Assembly: GCA_964492895.1 (NCBI GenBank)
Contig: CAZBLR010000001.1
Span: 62,001 to 126,000 of the forward strand
Length of the DNA stretch: 64,000 nt
Source of the DNA: DATLWN01 sp964492895
GTDB taxonomy: Bacteria; Pseudomonadota; Zetaproteobacteria; Mariprofundales; Mariprofundaceae
Reading direction: 5' to 3'
The position numbers were made by a program, and so were the translations under genes. Below, piece by piece: positions 16,752 to 25,627 of this stretch (within the stretch, counting starts at the first letter, position 1; each line of letters begins with the position of its first letter). The notes under the pieces are model-generated. The model was not told the DNA's origin. It made no database searches and saw only the letters and a list, made by a program, of their open reading frames with translations.

Positions 16752-18130
16752 ACACGGCGATCGACCCACATGCCCGGAGCCTCGGCGCCGCCGATGCCGT
16801 GGCCATTATCGGCATGGGCCGCACCGGCTGTTCGCTGGCGCGTTTCCTGGCCCGGCACGGTATCCGCTGCGTCGGCTTCGACGAGCACGACGTACAGCTG
16901 GCCGCCGATGTTCCCGTCCAGGTGCAGATCGGGCCGCTGGAAGCGGCCGTGCTGACCCGCTTCGGCAAGGTCGTGGTCAGCCCCGGTGTGGCCTGGAACC
17001 ATCCGGTGCTGCAGCGGGTGCGCAAGGCCGGGGTGCCGGTGGTGGGCGACCTGGACCTGTTCGCGGAACATTACCGGGGAACGCTGATCGCCGTCACCGG
17101 CACCAACGGCAAGACGACGGCCGTGACGATGATCGCCACCCTGCTGGAGACGCTTCCCGAAGGCATCGAGAAAGGCGGCAATATCGGCACGCCGATGCTC
17201 GACCTGCTGGCCGCAGGCCAGCCGGAACGCGTGGTGCTGGAGCTGTCCAGCTTCCAGCTGGAGCGCAGCCGCACCATTCATCCGGCCTGGGCGGCCCTGC
17301 TGAACCTGCAGCCCGACCATGCCGACGCCCATGCCAGCCCCGAGGAGTACGCCGCGGCCAAGTTCCGGCTGTTCGAGGGCCAGGGCGAGGGCGATACGGC
17401 CCTGCTGCCGGCCGATGCGCGCTTCGATGCCCTGGCCGGGCAGCTCAGGGAACGCGGCGTCTGGGTCGGCCGCTTCGGCGTCACCGACCAGCCGGCCGAG
17501 ACCAGCAATCTGGTCGCCGGCATCGAGACGGAACGGGGGAGGCTGTTCTGGAGCCAGCAGGACGCCTACCAGAAGGTGGACCTGGCCGACATGCCGATCC
17601 GCGGACGCCACCAGCAGCTGAACCTCGCCGTCGCCGCCCAGGCCGCTGCCAGCTTCGGCGTGCACGGAGCCGTCATCACCGAGGCCATGACCACCTTCTG
17701 CGGGCTGGAGCACCGGATGCAGCTGCTCCGGCAGGCCGGCGGGCACACCTGGTACGACGATTCCAAGGCCACCAATCCCGATGCGGCCAAGGCGGCGCTG
17801 GAATCCTTCGACCGCGTGGTATGGATCTGCGGCGGCCAGCTCAAAGGCCTGGACCTGGCGCCGCTGCAACCCGTCATCCGCCGCCATGTCGAGCACGCCT
17901 TCGTCATCGGCGAGGACGGGGCACCGTTTCTGAAGGCGCTGGCGGCCGCCGACGTGCCGGCCACGTATGCCCGCACCATCGACCGCGCCGTGATGATGGC
18001 CGCCGACGACCGCTCCTCCCTGCCGGTGCTGCTGTCGCCGGCCGCCGCCAGCCTGGATCAGTTCAGGAATTACGCCGAGCGGGGCCAGGCTTACGCTGCG
18101 GCCATCGATCGCTTCGGAGCCCCGGCATGA
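16748..18130 (+). CDS. murD: UDP-MurNAc-L-alanine:D-glutamate ligase MurD
   Basis: 460 aa. N-terminal Rossmann loop IIGMGRTGCSLARFL, ATP loop VTGTNGKTTAVTM (about residue 117), ELSSFQLER, and C-terminal WYDDSKATNPDA. It adds D-Glu to UDP-MurNAc-Ala. ATG 16748 overlaps the mraY stop (ATGA). About 20 residues precede the first conserved strand, slightly longer than in E. coli MurD; a later start is not supported by any ribosome binding site. Confidence 0.95.
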   Translation: MNTAIDPHARSLGAADAVAIIGMGRTGCSLARFLARHGIRCVGFDEHDVQLAADVPVQVQIGPLEAAVLTRFGKVVVSPGVAWNHPVLQRVRKAGVPVVGDLDLFAEHYRGTLIAVTGTNGKTTAVTMIATLLETLPEGIEKGGNIGTPMLDLLAAGQPERVVLELSSFQLERSRTIHPAWAALLNLQPDHADAHASPEEYAAAKFRLFEGQGEGDTALLPADARFDALAGQLRERGVWVGRFGVTDQPAETSNLVAGIETERGRLFWSQQDAYQKVDLADMPIRGRHQQLNLAVAAQAAASFGVHGAVITEAMTTFCGLEHRMQLLRQAGGHTWYDDSKATNPDAAKAALESFDRVVWICGGQLKGLDLAPLQPVIRRHVEHAFVIGEDGAPFLKALAAADVPATYARTIDRAVMMAADDRSSLPVLLSPAAASLDQFRNYAERGQAYAAAIDRFGAPA

Positions 18131-19248
18131 AGCGTCTGCTGCCTCCCGACCACCTGCTCGTCGGCAGCGTCACGGCCCTGATGCTGCTCGGGGTCATCAT
18201 GGTCGCCAGCGCCAGCCTCAGCATCTCCGAGGCACGTTACGGGGATCCCTATCGCATCATCGGCCACTGGCTGCTGTACATCCCGCTCGGTTTCGCGCTG
18301 ATGTGGTGGACCTCGCGCATCGACATCGCCTGGTGGAAGGCCGTCAGCGTGCCGCTGCTGGCCCTGGCCCTGCTGATCATGGTGCTGGTGCTGGTGCCGG
18401 GCCTGGGCAAGAACATCAACGGCGCCCGGCGCTGGTTCTCGCTGCCGCTGTTCACACTGCAGCCGATCGAGTTCGCCAAGCCCATCGTCGTGCTGTACAT
18501 GGCCTACTACATGTCGGCCTTCCCCGAGCGCCTGCGCCAGTTCGCGACGGGGCTGGCGCCGATGCTGACCGTGCTCGCCGTCATGGTCGTACTGCTGCTG
18601 CTGCAGCCGGACTTCGGCAACGCCGCGCTGTTGACCGCCGTATGCATCGCCATGTGGTTCGTCGGCGGCGTGCCCATCCGTCACCTGGCCAGCCTCGTCA
18701 CCGCCATCGTGCCGATCGGTCTGATCATCATGGTCGCCGAGCCCTATCGCCTGCGCCGGCTGCTCAGCTTCACCGACCCGTGGACCGATCCGTACGGCAG
18801 CGGCTACCAGCTGGTGCAGTCGATGATCGCCTTCGGCTCGGGCGGCATCGACGGCGCCGGCCTGGGCCAGGGCGTGCAGAAGCTGTTCTACCTGCCGGAG
18901 ACCTTCACCGACTTCATCGCCGCCGTGATCGGCGAGGAGCTCGGGCTGGTCGGCACCCTGGCCCTGATCGTGCTGTTCTCGATCTTGATGTGGCGCTGCA
19001 TCCGCCTGGCCATCCAGGCGGACGAGATGTTCGCGCGCCTCTTGGTGCTCGGTTCCTGCCTGCTGCTGGGACTGGCCTTCACGATCAACATGGGGGCGGC
19101 CATGGGCCTGATGCCGACCAAGGGCATGCCCCTGCCCTTCGTGTCCTACGGCGGCAGCGCCCTGCTCGGCGAATGCCTGCTGATCGGGCTGGTGCTGGGC
19201 GTACAGCGCCACCTGCCGCAGAACCACCGCCCGGGGGTCGCCGCATGA
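18127..19248 (+). CDS. ftsW: Septal peptidoglycan glycosyltransferase FtsW (SEDS)
   Basis: 373 aa SEDS-family membrane protein, ten predicted spans. Diagnostic stretches: NGARRWFSLPLF, LQPIEFAKP, LLLLQPDFGNAALL (with the catalytic Asp of SEDS polymerases), GSGGIDGAGLGQG, and TKGMPLPFVSYGGSA. It polymerises glycan strands from lipid II as the partner of FtsI. ATG 18127 overlaps the murD stop. No unusual insertions. Confidence 0.95.
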   Translation: MKRLLPPDHLLVGSVTALMLLGVIMVASASLSISEARYGDPYRIIGHWLLYIPLGFALMWWTSRIDIAWWKAVSVPLLALALLIMVLVLVPGLGKNINGARRWFSLPLFTLQPIEFAKPIVVLYMAYYMSAFPERLRQFATGLAPMLTVLAVMVVLLLLQPDFGNAALLTAVCIAMWFVGGVPIRHLASLVTAIVPIGLIIMVAEPYRLRRLLSFTDPWTDPYGSGYQLVQSMIAFGSGGIDGAGLGQGVQKLFYLPETFTDFIAAVIGEELGLVGTLALIVLFSILMWRCIRLAIQADEMFARLLVLGSCLLLGLAFTINMGAAMGLMPTKGMPLPFVSYGGSALLGECLLIGLVLGVQRHLPQNHRPGVAA

Positions 19249-20342
19249 ACGCCGCACCGATGCTGTGCATCGCCGGCGGCGGCACCGGCGGGCATGTGAT
19301 GCCGGCCCTGGCGCTGGCCGATGCCGCCCGTCGGCGCTGGTCGGCGCTGCAAGTCCAGTTCATCGGCGCCGAGCGCGGCCTGGAGGCCACGATGCTGCCG
19401 GCACGTGGCGAGGACGTGCTGCTGCTGCCGATCCACAGCGTGCAGGGCGCGGGTCTGGCCCAGCGGCTCAGGGTACTGCTGTGGGAACTGCCGGCCGCGG
19501 TGCGCCAGGTGCGCCGCCACTGGCGACAGGGCCGGCCGAGCCTGGTGGTCGGCGTCGGCGGCTATGCCAGCGTCACCGGCGTCGTCGCGGCCCTGATCAG
19601 CCGCATCCCGGTCGTGCTCTACGAACAGAATGCCGTGCCGGGCCTGGTCAACCGCACGCTGGCCCGCCTGTCGCAGAAGATCATGCTCGGCTTCGCCGAC
19701 GCCGTCCCCCGTCTGCCGGCCGGCAAGGCCGTCGTCACCGGCAACATCGTGGCCGCGACGCTGCAGGGCGTGCGCTGGCAGGCCCATACCCCGCCCAGGC
19801 TGCTGGTCATGGGCGGCTCGCAGGGCGCCGAATGGTTCAACCGCCTGGTGCCGGAGGCCTGCGGCCTGCTCGCGGCCCGGGGGCTGGCATTTCGCGTCAG
19901 CCATGCCGCCGGCAAGGCCCCGGGGCGCGTCGACGAGGTCCGGCAGCGCTATGCCGAGGCCGGGGTCGACGCCGAGGTCTTGGGCTTCTGCGAGGACATG
20001 CCCGCCTTCTACGCCAACGGAGACCTGATGATCGCCCGCGCCGGCGCCATGAGCGTCAGCGAGGCGGCCATGGTCGGCATGCCGACCGTGTTCGTGCCGC
20101 TGCCGCACGCCGCCGACAACCACCAGTGGTTCAATGCCAGGGCGCTCGCCGACCACGGGGCGGCGCTGATCGCCAACCAGGCCGCCGCCACGGCCCAGAG
20201 CCTGGCCGACCTGCTCACGCCCATGCTCACCGACACCGGGCGCCTGGCCGACATGAGCCGCTGTGCCAGGGAGCAGGCCCCGACCGAGGCCGAGGATCGC
20301 CAGTTGGGCGTACTCGCGCCCTTCCTGGGGGTGGCGGCATGA
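19245..20342 (+). CDS. murG: Lipid II synthase MurG
   Basis: 365 aa GT28 enzyme that adds GlcNAc to lipid I. GGGTGGHVMPALALA near residue 8 is the glycine-rich loop, VVGVGGYASVTG and YEQNAVPGLVNR follow, GGSQGAEWFN is the second glycine loop, and ARAGAMSVSE plus PLPHAADNHQ bind UDP-GlcNAc. ATG overlaps the ftsW stop (ATGA). It is peripheral on the inner membrane. Confidence 0.95.
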   Translation: MNAAPMLCIAGGGTGGHVMPALALADAARRRWSALQVQFIGAERGLEATMLPARGEDVLLLPIHSVQGAGLAQRLRVLLWELPAAVRQVRRHWRQGRPSLVVGVGGYASVTGVVAALISRIPVVLYEQNAVPGLVNRTLARLSQKIMLGFADAVPRLPAGKAVVTGNIVAATLQGVRWQAHTPPRLLVMGGSQGAEWFNRLVPEACGLLAARGLAFRVSHAAGKAPGRVDEVRQRYAEAGVDAEVLGFCEDMPAFYANGDLMIARAGAMSVSEAAMVGMPTVFVPLPHAADNHQWFNARALADHGAALIANQAAATAQSLADLLTPMLTDTGRLADMSRCAREQAPTEAEDRQLGVLAPFLGVAA

Positions 20343-21721
20343 TCACGCGCATCCGCCACATCCATTTCACCGGCATCGGCGGCATCGGCATGAGCGGCAT
20401 CGCCGAACTGCTGCACAACCAGGGCTTCGCGGTCCAGGGCAGCGACGTGGCCGAAAGCGCCAACGTGGCGCGCCTGACCCAGCTCGGTATCCCGGTGGCC
20501 ATCGGCCACGACGCGGCCAACCTCGGGCCGGCCCAGGTCGTCGTCATCTCCTCCGCCGTGGCCAGGGACAACCCCGAGGTGGTCGCCGCCCACGAGCAGG
20601 GCATCCCGGTGATCCCACGCGCCGAGATGCTGGCCGAGCTGATGCGCATGAAGCAGGGCATCGCCATCGCCGGCAGCCACGGCAAGACCACGATCACGTC
20701 GCTGATCGCCCACGGCATGGAAACGGCGGGGCTCGATCCCACCTACGTCATCGGCGGCCGCCTGGTCGCCAGCGGCAACAACGCCAAGCTCGGCGGAAGC
20801 CCGTGGCTGGTGGCCGAGGCCGACGAAAGCGACGGCTCGTTCCTGCGCCTGACGCCGATGCTGGCGGTGGTCAGCAACATCGATCCGGAACACCTGGAGC
20901 ATTACGGCAGCTTCGAGCAGCTGCTCGAGGCCTTCCGCCAGTTCGTGACCAACGTGCCCTTCTACGGCCGCGTCGTACTGCATCACGAGCATCCCCATGT
21001 GGCCGCCCTGCGCATCGGCCTGCACAAGCCGATCACCACCTACGGCAGCAGCCCGCAGGCCGACATCCACCTGCTCTCGCGCCGCTGCGACGGATACGGC
21101 CAGGTCATCCGTGCCGGCACCGCGGGCGGCGAGGACCTCGGCGAATTCCGGCTCGCCATCCCCGGCCGCCACAATGCCGAGAACGCGCTGGCCGCCATCG
21201 CCGTGCTGCGCGACATCGGCATCGACCTGGCCACCGTGCGCGCCGGTCTGGCCAGCTTCGGCGGCATCCAGCGCCGCTTCCAGCACACCGAGATCGGCCA
21301 CGGCATCCTGGTCGACGACTACGCCCATCACCCGAAGGAGATCGAGGCCACCCTGGCCACGGCCCGCGAATGCTGGCCCGAGCGCCCGGTGACCGTGATC
21401 TTCCAGCCACACCGCTACACGCGCACCCGCGACCTGATGGACGATTTCCTCGGGGCCTTCGACCTGGCGCAGGAGGTGGTGCTGCTGCCGATCTATGCCG
21501 CCAGCGAGACTCCGATCGCCGGCATCAGCAGCGATTGGATGCGTGACGGCATGGCCGCACGCGGCCACCGCAACGTCACGACCTGCCCGGACCTGGAGGC
21601 CGCGCGGACGCTGGCCGCCGCGGCGCTGGACAGGGGACACATGGTCATGCTGATGGGCGCGGGCTCCGTCGGGGGCCTGGCCGCCGACATGCGCCGTAGC
21701 GCCTCCGGAGAAAAAGCATGA
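20339..21721 (+). CDS. murC: UDP-MurNAc:L-alanine ligase MurC
   Basis: 460 aa. HFTGIGGIGMSGIAELL (N-terminal UDP site), GSHGKTTITSL (ATP loop near residue 115), EADESDGSF, and the C-terminal DDYAHHPKEIEATL with FQPHRYTRT. It catalyses the first amino-acid addition to UDP-MurNAc. ATG 20339 overlaps the murG stop, and the stop overlaps the murB start. Confidence 0.95.
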   Translation: MITRIRHIHFTGIGGIGMSGIAELLHNQGFAVQGSDVAESANVARLTQLGIPVAIGHDAANLGPAQVVVISSAVARDNPEVVAAHEQGIPVIPRAEMLAELMRMKQGIAIAGSHGKTTITSLIAHGMETAGLDPTYVIGGRLVASGNNAKLGGSPWLVAEADESDGSFLRLTPMLAVVSNIDPEHLEHYGSFEQLLEAFRQFVTNVPFYGRVVLHHEHPHVAALRIGLHKPITTYGSSPQADIHLLSRRCDGYGQVIRAGTAGGEDLGEFRLAIPGRHNAENALAAIAVLRDIGIDLATVRAGLASFGGIQRRFQHTEIGHGILVDDYAHHPKEIEATLATARECWPERPVTVIFQPHRYTRTRDLMDDFLGAFDLAQEVVLLPIYAASETPIAGISSDWMRDGMAARGHRNVTTCPDLEAARTLAAAALDRGHMVMLMGAGSVGGLAADMRRSASGEKA

Positions 21722-22626
21722 TGGCCGAGGCACGCACGCTGCCGTGGACGGACGCGCTGGCGGGCCTCGGCCGCCTGCGCGGACGCGAGCCGATGGCCCG
21801 GCACACGACGCTGGCGGTCGGCGGTCCGGCGCGCTGGATGTTCCGCCCGGCCGGCGAGAACGAGCTCGTGCGCGCCATGGCGCTGATCCCGGCCGACCTT
21901 CCGATCCTGCCGCTCGGACGCGGCAGCAACCTGCTGGTGCCCGACACCGGTTTCGACGGCCTGGTGCTGGATCTTTCCGCCCTGGCCGGACTGACGATCA
22001 CGGACCGGCAGGTGCAGGCCGGCACCGGCGTACGCATGGGCAAGCTGGCGCAGCAATGTGCCAACCACGGGCTTTCCGGCCTGGAGTTCATGGCCACGGT
22101 CCCCGGCAATGTCGGCGGCGGTGTGGCCATGAACGCCGGCGCCTTCGGCCAGCAGGTATCCGACACCCTGCAGGCCATCCGCATCGTCGACCGGCGCGGG
22201 CAGGCCTCGCAGCTGCCGGCCTCGGAGCTTGCCATGCGCTACCGCCACACGGCCCTGCCGGCGGGCAGCATCGTGCTGGCGGCTACCTTCGAACTGAAGG
22301 ACGGCGATCCGGAGGACATCCGCGACAGCATGCGCCGCATGCGCGCCCAGCGCAGCGACACACAGCCGCTGGCCTGGCCGAACTGCGGATCCGTGTTCAA
22401 GAACCCCGAGGGCGATCATGCCGCCCGCCTGGTCGAGGCGGCAGGGCTCAAGGGCCTGACCGTCGGCGGCGCCCGCATCTCGGAGGTGCACGCCAATTTC
22501 ATCGTCAACGACGGCAGCGCCAGCGCTGCCGACGTACTGGCCCTGATCGACAAGGCACGCCAGGAAGTGAAGGCGCGCTTCGGCATCGATCTGGAGCCGG
22601 AAGTGCGCATCGTGGGTGGATCATGA
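21718..22626 (+). CDS. murB: UDP-N-acetylenolpyruvoylglucosamine reductase MurB
   Basis: 302 aa FAD enzyme reducing UDP-GlcNAc-enolpyruvate to UDP-MurNAc. HTTLAVGGPARWMF and LPLGRGSNLLVPD bind FAD; NVGGGVAMNAGAFG, then NCGSVFKNPEG holds the catalytic Ser, and EVHANFIVND the conserved Glu. The length and motif spacing suit the shorter type II MurB rather than the ~340 aa E. coli type. Placement between murC and ddl differs from enteric dcw clusters, where murB is elsewhere. Confidence 0.94.
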   Translation: MMAEARTLPWTDALAGLGRLRGREPMARHTTLAVGGPARWMFRPAGENELVRAMALIPADLPILPLGRGSNLLVPDTGFDGLVLDLSALAGLTITDRQVQAGTGVRMGKLAQQCANHGLSGLEFMATVPGNVGGGVAMNAGAFGQQVSDTLQAIRIVDRRGQASQLPASELAMRYRHTALPAGSIVLAATFELKDGDPEDIRDSMRRMRAQRSDTQPLAWPNCGSVFKNPEGDHAARLVEAAGLKGLTVGGARISEVHANFIVNDGSASAADVLALIDKARQEVKARFGIDLEPEVRIVGGS

Positions 22627-23558
22627 GCGCGCATCCGTTCCAGGGCCATCGCATCGGCGTGCTGATGGGCGGCACTTCGAGCGAGCGCGAGATCTCTCTG
22701 CGTTCGGGCCAGGCCGTGCTGCAGGCGCTGACCCGCGCCGGCATGGATGCGACCGGCATCGACCTGACCCACGACTGGTGCCAGGCCATCGCCGGGGCCG
22801 GCATCGACGCCGCCTTCATCGCCCTGCACGGCACCCTGGGCGAGGACGGCTGCGTGCAGGGGATGCTCGAGATCCTTTCCATTCCCTACACCGGCTCCGG
22901 CGTCACCGCCTCCGGCCTGTGCATGAACAAGCGCCTGACCAAGGCGGTGCTGCGCCAGGCCGGCATCAAGACCCCCATCGACATCCCGATCGGCACGCAG
23001 GGGCCGATCCGTTACCCGGTCATCGTCAAGCCGGTGGCCGAGGGTTCAAGCGTCGGGCTGTTCCGCCTGGACAGCGAAGTGGACTGGCAGGCGCTGGGCT
23101 GGCAGGGCGATGCCGCGGGCTGGCTGGCCGAGATGCCGGTGACCGGCGTCGAGGTGGCGGTATCGGTGCTCGACGGCGCGGCGCTGCCGCCGGTCGAGGT
23201 GGCGCCGAAATCGGGCGTCTACGACTTCGCATCGAAATACACCAGGGGGGCCACCGACTATTTCTGCCCGGCCCGCCTGCCGGCCGAAACGCTGCGCCAC
23301 TGCATGGCGCGCGCCGAGGCAGCCTGCCTTGCCGCGGGGGCGAGCGGCGCCCCGCGCGTGGACATGATCGTCGCCGACGGCGGCGAGCCGGTGATCCTCG
23401 AGATCAACACCATCCCCGGCATGACGGAAACGAGCCTGCTGCCGAAGTCCGCGGCGGCAGCAGGCATCGAATTCGACGCCCTGTGCCTGCGCATCCTGGC
23501 CACGGCCGGCCTGCACGAAGGCCGGGCCTCGACGATGGCCTCCGGGGGAGCGGCATGA
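22623..23558 (+). CDS. ddl: D-alanine-D-alanine ligase
   Basis: 311 aa ATP-grasp enzyme. VLMGGTSSEREISLRSG at the N-terminus, ALHGTLGEDGCVQGML, YTGSGVTASGLCMNK, and the C-terminal EINTIPGMTETSLLPKSA with metal ligands. It makes the dipeptide used by MurF. The Tyr in KYTRGATDYFCPA fits D-Ala specificity rather than D-lactate. ATG 22623 overlaps the murB stop. Confidence 0.95.
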   Translation: MSAHPFQGHRIGVLMGGTSSEREISLRSGQAVLQALTRAGMDATGIDLTHDWCQAIAGAGIDAAFIALHGTLGEDGCVQGMLEILSIPYTGSGVTASGLCMNKRLTKAVLRQAGIKTPIDIPIGTQGPIRYPVIVKPVAEGSSVGLFRLDSEVDWQALGWQGDAAGWLAEMPVTGVEVAVSVLDGAALPPVEVAPKSGVYDFASKYTRGATDYFCPARLPAETLRHCMARAEAACLAAGASGAPRVDMIVADGGEPVILEINTIPGMTETSLLPKSAAAAGIEFDALCLRILATAGLHEGRASTMASGGAA

Positions 23559-24310
23559 GCCCGCGCAGCAATTCCCGCCGCCCGCAGAAGCGGCCCGCGC
23601 GCACCCTGAACCTGCGCCGCACCTTCCGCATCGCAGCCATGGGCTGCGTCGCCGTCGCGGTGTCGGCCGGCGTGGCCTGGGGCCTGATGTCCCTGAACCG
23701 GGCGCTGTCGGTGAGCTCCTGGCGCATCGAGGCGCCGGAGGCGCTGCACCAGGCCATCGCGGCCCAGATCACGGACCAGCCGATGGACTTCGTGCACACT
23801 TTCCCGCCGCTGTTGCGCCACCATCTCTTGACCGCCATCCCGGAGCTGGCCGACGTGCAGATCTCGCGCAGCGTCGGCGGCGCCCTGGACATCACGGCCG
23901 TGCCGCGCCAGGCCGTCGGCAACTGGCTCGATCCCCAGGGCCGGATGCAGCTGGTGGACGGCAACGGCACCGCCTACCCCGGCACCGAGGCCGTGCTGCC
24001 GATCCTGCCCATGCTGCGCCTGCCGGCCGACCAGCTGCCCGAGGCCGGCGCCCTGCTGACGCATCTGGCCGGCCTGTCGCACAGCCTGTTCGCGCACCTG
24101 AGCGAGGTGGTCGCCATCGACGGCGCCTGGAAGCTGTACTTCGACCGCGGCGAGTCCTGGGTGATCCCGCAGAAGGGAGCGATCCGGCGCGTCGACCGCC
24201 TGGTGGCGCTGATCGACCAGCCGCGCTGGCACAAGGATGCCTGGCGCATCGATGCGCGCATGGATACCCGTTGGTTTATACGCCCCGCTCGATCCAAGGA
24301 GGTGATCTGA
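23555..24310 (+). CDS. ftsQ: Cell division protein FtsQ
   Basis: 251 aa bitopic protein: basic cytoplasmic tail (RRPQKRPARTLNLRR), one membrane span near residues 28-47, then a periplasmic domain with a POTRA-like segment and the FtsQ beta domain (YFDRGESWVIPQKG). It recruits FtsL and FtsB to the septum. The POTRA region is divergent; identity rests mainly on topology and position between ddl and ftsA. The stop TGA overlaps the ftsA ATG by one base. Confidence 0.9.
   Translation: MSPRSNSRRPQKRPARTLNLRRTFRIAAMGCVAVAVSAGVAWGLMSLNRALSVSSWRIEAPEALHQAIAAQITDQPMDFVHTFPPLLRHHLLTAIPELADVQISRSVGGALDITAVPRQAVGNWLDPQGRMQLVDGNGTAYPGTEAVLPILPMLRLPADQLPEAGALLTHLAGLSHSLFAHLSEVVAIDGAWKLYFDRGESWVIPQKGAIRRVDRLVALIDQPRWHKDAWRIDARMDTRWFIRPARSKEVI
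24296..24307 (+). promoter_or_regulatory. Full-length Shine-Dalgarno for ftsA
   Basis: AAGGAGGTGATC matches all 12 bases of the conserved anti-Shine-Dalgarno at the 16S rRNA 3' end; the GGAGG core ends 7 bases before the ftsA ATG at 24310. It lies inside the last codons of ftsQ, so it probably raises FtsA synthesis relative to FtsQ and fixes the ftsA start. Confidence 0.85.
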
Positions 24311-25542
24311 TGTCCAGAAACCATGATGTGGTCGTCGGCCTCGACATCGGTACCAGCAAAATTGCCTGTGTCGTCGCCGAGGCCGCGCCGGACGGCAAGG
24401 TCGATGTCATCGGCATCGGCACGCATCCGTCACGGGGCCTGCGCAAGGGCGTGGTGGTCAATATCGAGAGCACGGTCGAGTCGATCCGGCTGGCGGTCGA
24501 GGAGGCCGAGCTGATGGCCGGGGTGGATATCCACACGGTCTACACCGGCATCGCCGGCAGCCATATCCGCGGCTACAACAGCCACGGCGTCGTGGCCACG
24601 AAGAACAACGAGGTGGCGGCCGAGGACGTGGAGCGCGTCATCGACGCCGCCCGGGCCATGAACATCCCGGCCGACCAGAAGATCCTGCACATCCTGCCCC
24701 AGGAATACATCATCGATCACCAGGACGGCATCCGCGAGCCGATCGGCATGAGCGGCGTGCGCCTGGAGGCCAAGGTGCACATCGTCACCGGCGCCGTGTC
24801 CTCGGCCCAGAACATCATCAAGTGCTGCAATCGCTGCGACCTGGACGTCGCCGACATGGTGCTCGAGCAGGTGGCCTCCAGCGAGGCGGTGCTGATGCCG
24901 GACGAGAAGGACATCGGCGTCGTGCTCGTCGACATCGGCGGCGGCACCACCGACATCGCCGTCTTCCTCGACGGCGCCATCCGCCATACCGCGGTGATCC
25001 CGATCGGCGGCGACCATCTGACCAACGACCTCGTCGTGGGCCTCAGAACCAGCGCACGCGAGGCCGACCAGCTCAAGCGCAAGTACGGCTCGTGCATGGT
25101 CTCGCTGGTCTCCCCGGACGAGCAGATCGAGGTGCCGAGCGTCGGCGGCCGGCCGCCCAGGCCGATGCCGCGCCAGGTCATGGCCCAGATCCTGGAGCCT
25201 CGCGTCGAGGAGCTGTACGAGATGATCAAGGCCGAGTTGCAGCGCTCCGGCTACCAGGAGCTGGTCGCGGCCGGCATCGTGCTGACCGGCGGCAGCAGCC
25301 TGCTGGACGGCATGGCGGAGCTCGCCGAGGAGATGTTCGACATGCCGGTGCGCATCGGCCGCCCGCAGGGGGTGGGCGGTCTGGTGGATGTGGTGTCCAG
25401 CCCCATCTACGCCACCGGCGTGGGTCTGATCCTGTACGGCTGCCGTTATCGCAGCAGCCGCACGCAGGTGCACAAGCACGAGGCCGGCATGGTTTCCCGG
25501 GGCTGGCAGCGGCTACGCAGCTGGTTCGGGGATTCGGGATGA
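24310..25542 (+). CDS. ftsA: Cell division protein FtsA
   Basis: 410 aa actin-like ATPase that tethers FtsZ to the membrane. VGLDIGTSKIACVVAE is phosphate-1, VDIGGGTTDIAVF phosphate-2, GIVLTGGSSLLDG the adenosine motif, and the 1C domain lies in between. The C-terminal GWQRLRSWF is the amphipathic membrane-targeting helix. The start is fixed by a perfect 12-base Shine-Dalgarno. An 85-base spacer separates it from ftsZ. Confidence 0.96.
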   Translation: MSRNHDVVVGLDIGTSKIACVVAEAAPDGKVDVIGIGTHPSRGLRKGVVVNIESTVESIRLAVEEAELMAGVDIHTVYTGIAGSHIRGYNSHGVVATKNNEVAAEDVERVIDAARAMNIPADQKILHILPQEYIIDHQDGIREPIGMSGVRLEAKVHIVTGAVSSAQNIIKCCNRCDLDVADMVLEQVASSEAVLMPDEKDIGVVLVDIGGGTTDIAVFLDGAIRHTAVIPIGGDHLTNDLVVGLRTSAREADQLKRKYGSCMVSLVSPDEQIEVPSVGGRPPRPMPRQVMAQILEPRVEELYEMIKAELQRSGYQELVAAGIVLTGGSSLLDGMAELAEEMFDMPVRIGRPQGVGGLVDVVSSPIYATGVGLILYGCRYRSSRTQVHKHEAGMVSRGWQRLRSWFGDSG

Positions 25543-25583
25543 TGACGATTTCACACGCACAGAGACGACAAGGGACGTTGGGC

Positions 25584-25603
25584 AACACGAAGGAACACGA
25601 AGG
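25584..25603 (+). repeat. Tandem 10-bp repeat in the ftsA-ftsZ spacer
   Basis: AACACGAAGG occurs twice head to tail. The 85-base spacer around it is A/G/C-rich and almost free of T after its first 20 bases, unlike the flanking coding DNA. It would form an unstructured ftsZ leader; no function is assigned. Confidence 0.6.
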
Positions 25604-25627
25604 GAAGCAAACACACAGGAGGATCAT

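Noticed and set aside
16442..17896. Long minus-strand open frame opposite murD and mraY (484 codons)
   Set aside because: Antisense shadow in high-GC DNA: Gly/Gln/His/Arg-rich product with no motif, fully opposite well-conserved genes.
20009..21733. Minus-strand open frame of 574 codons opposite murC/murG
   Set aside because: Same kind of shadow; the plus strand encodes unmistakable MurG and MurC motifs.
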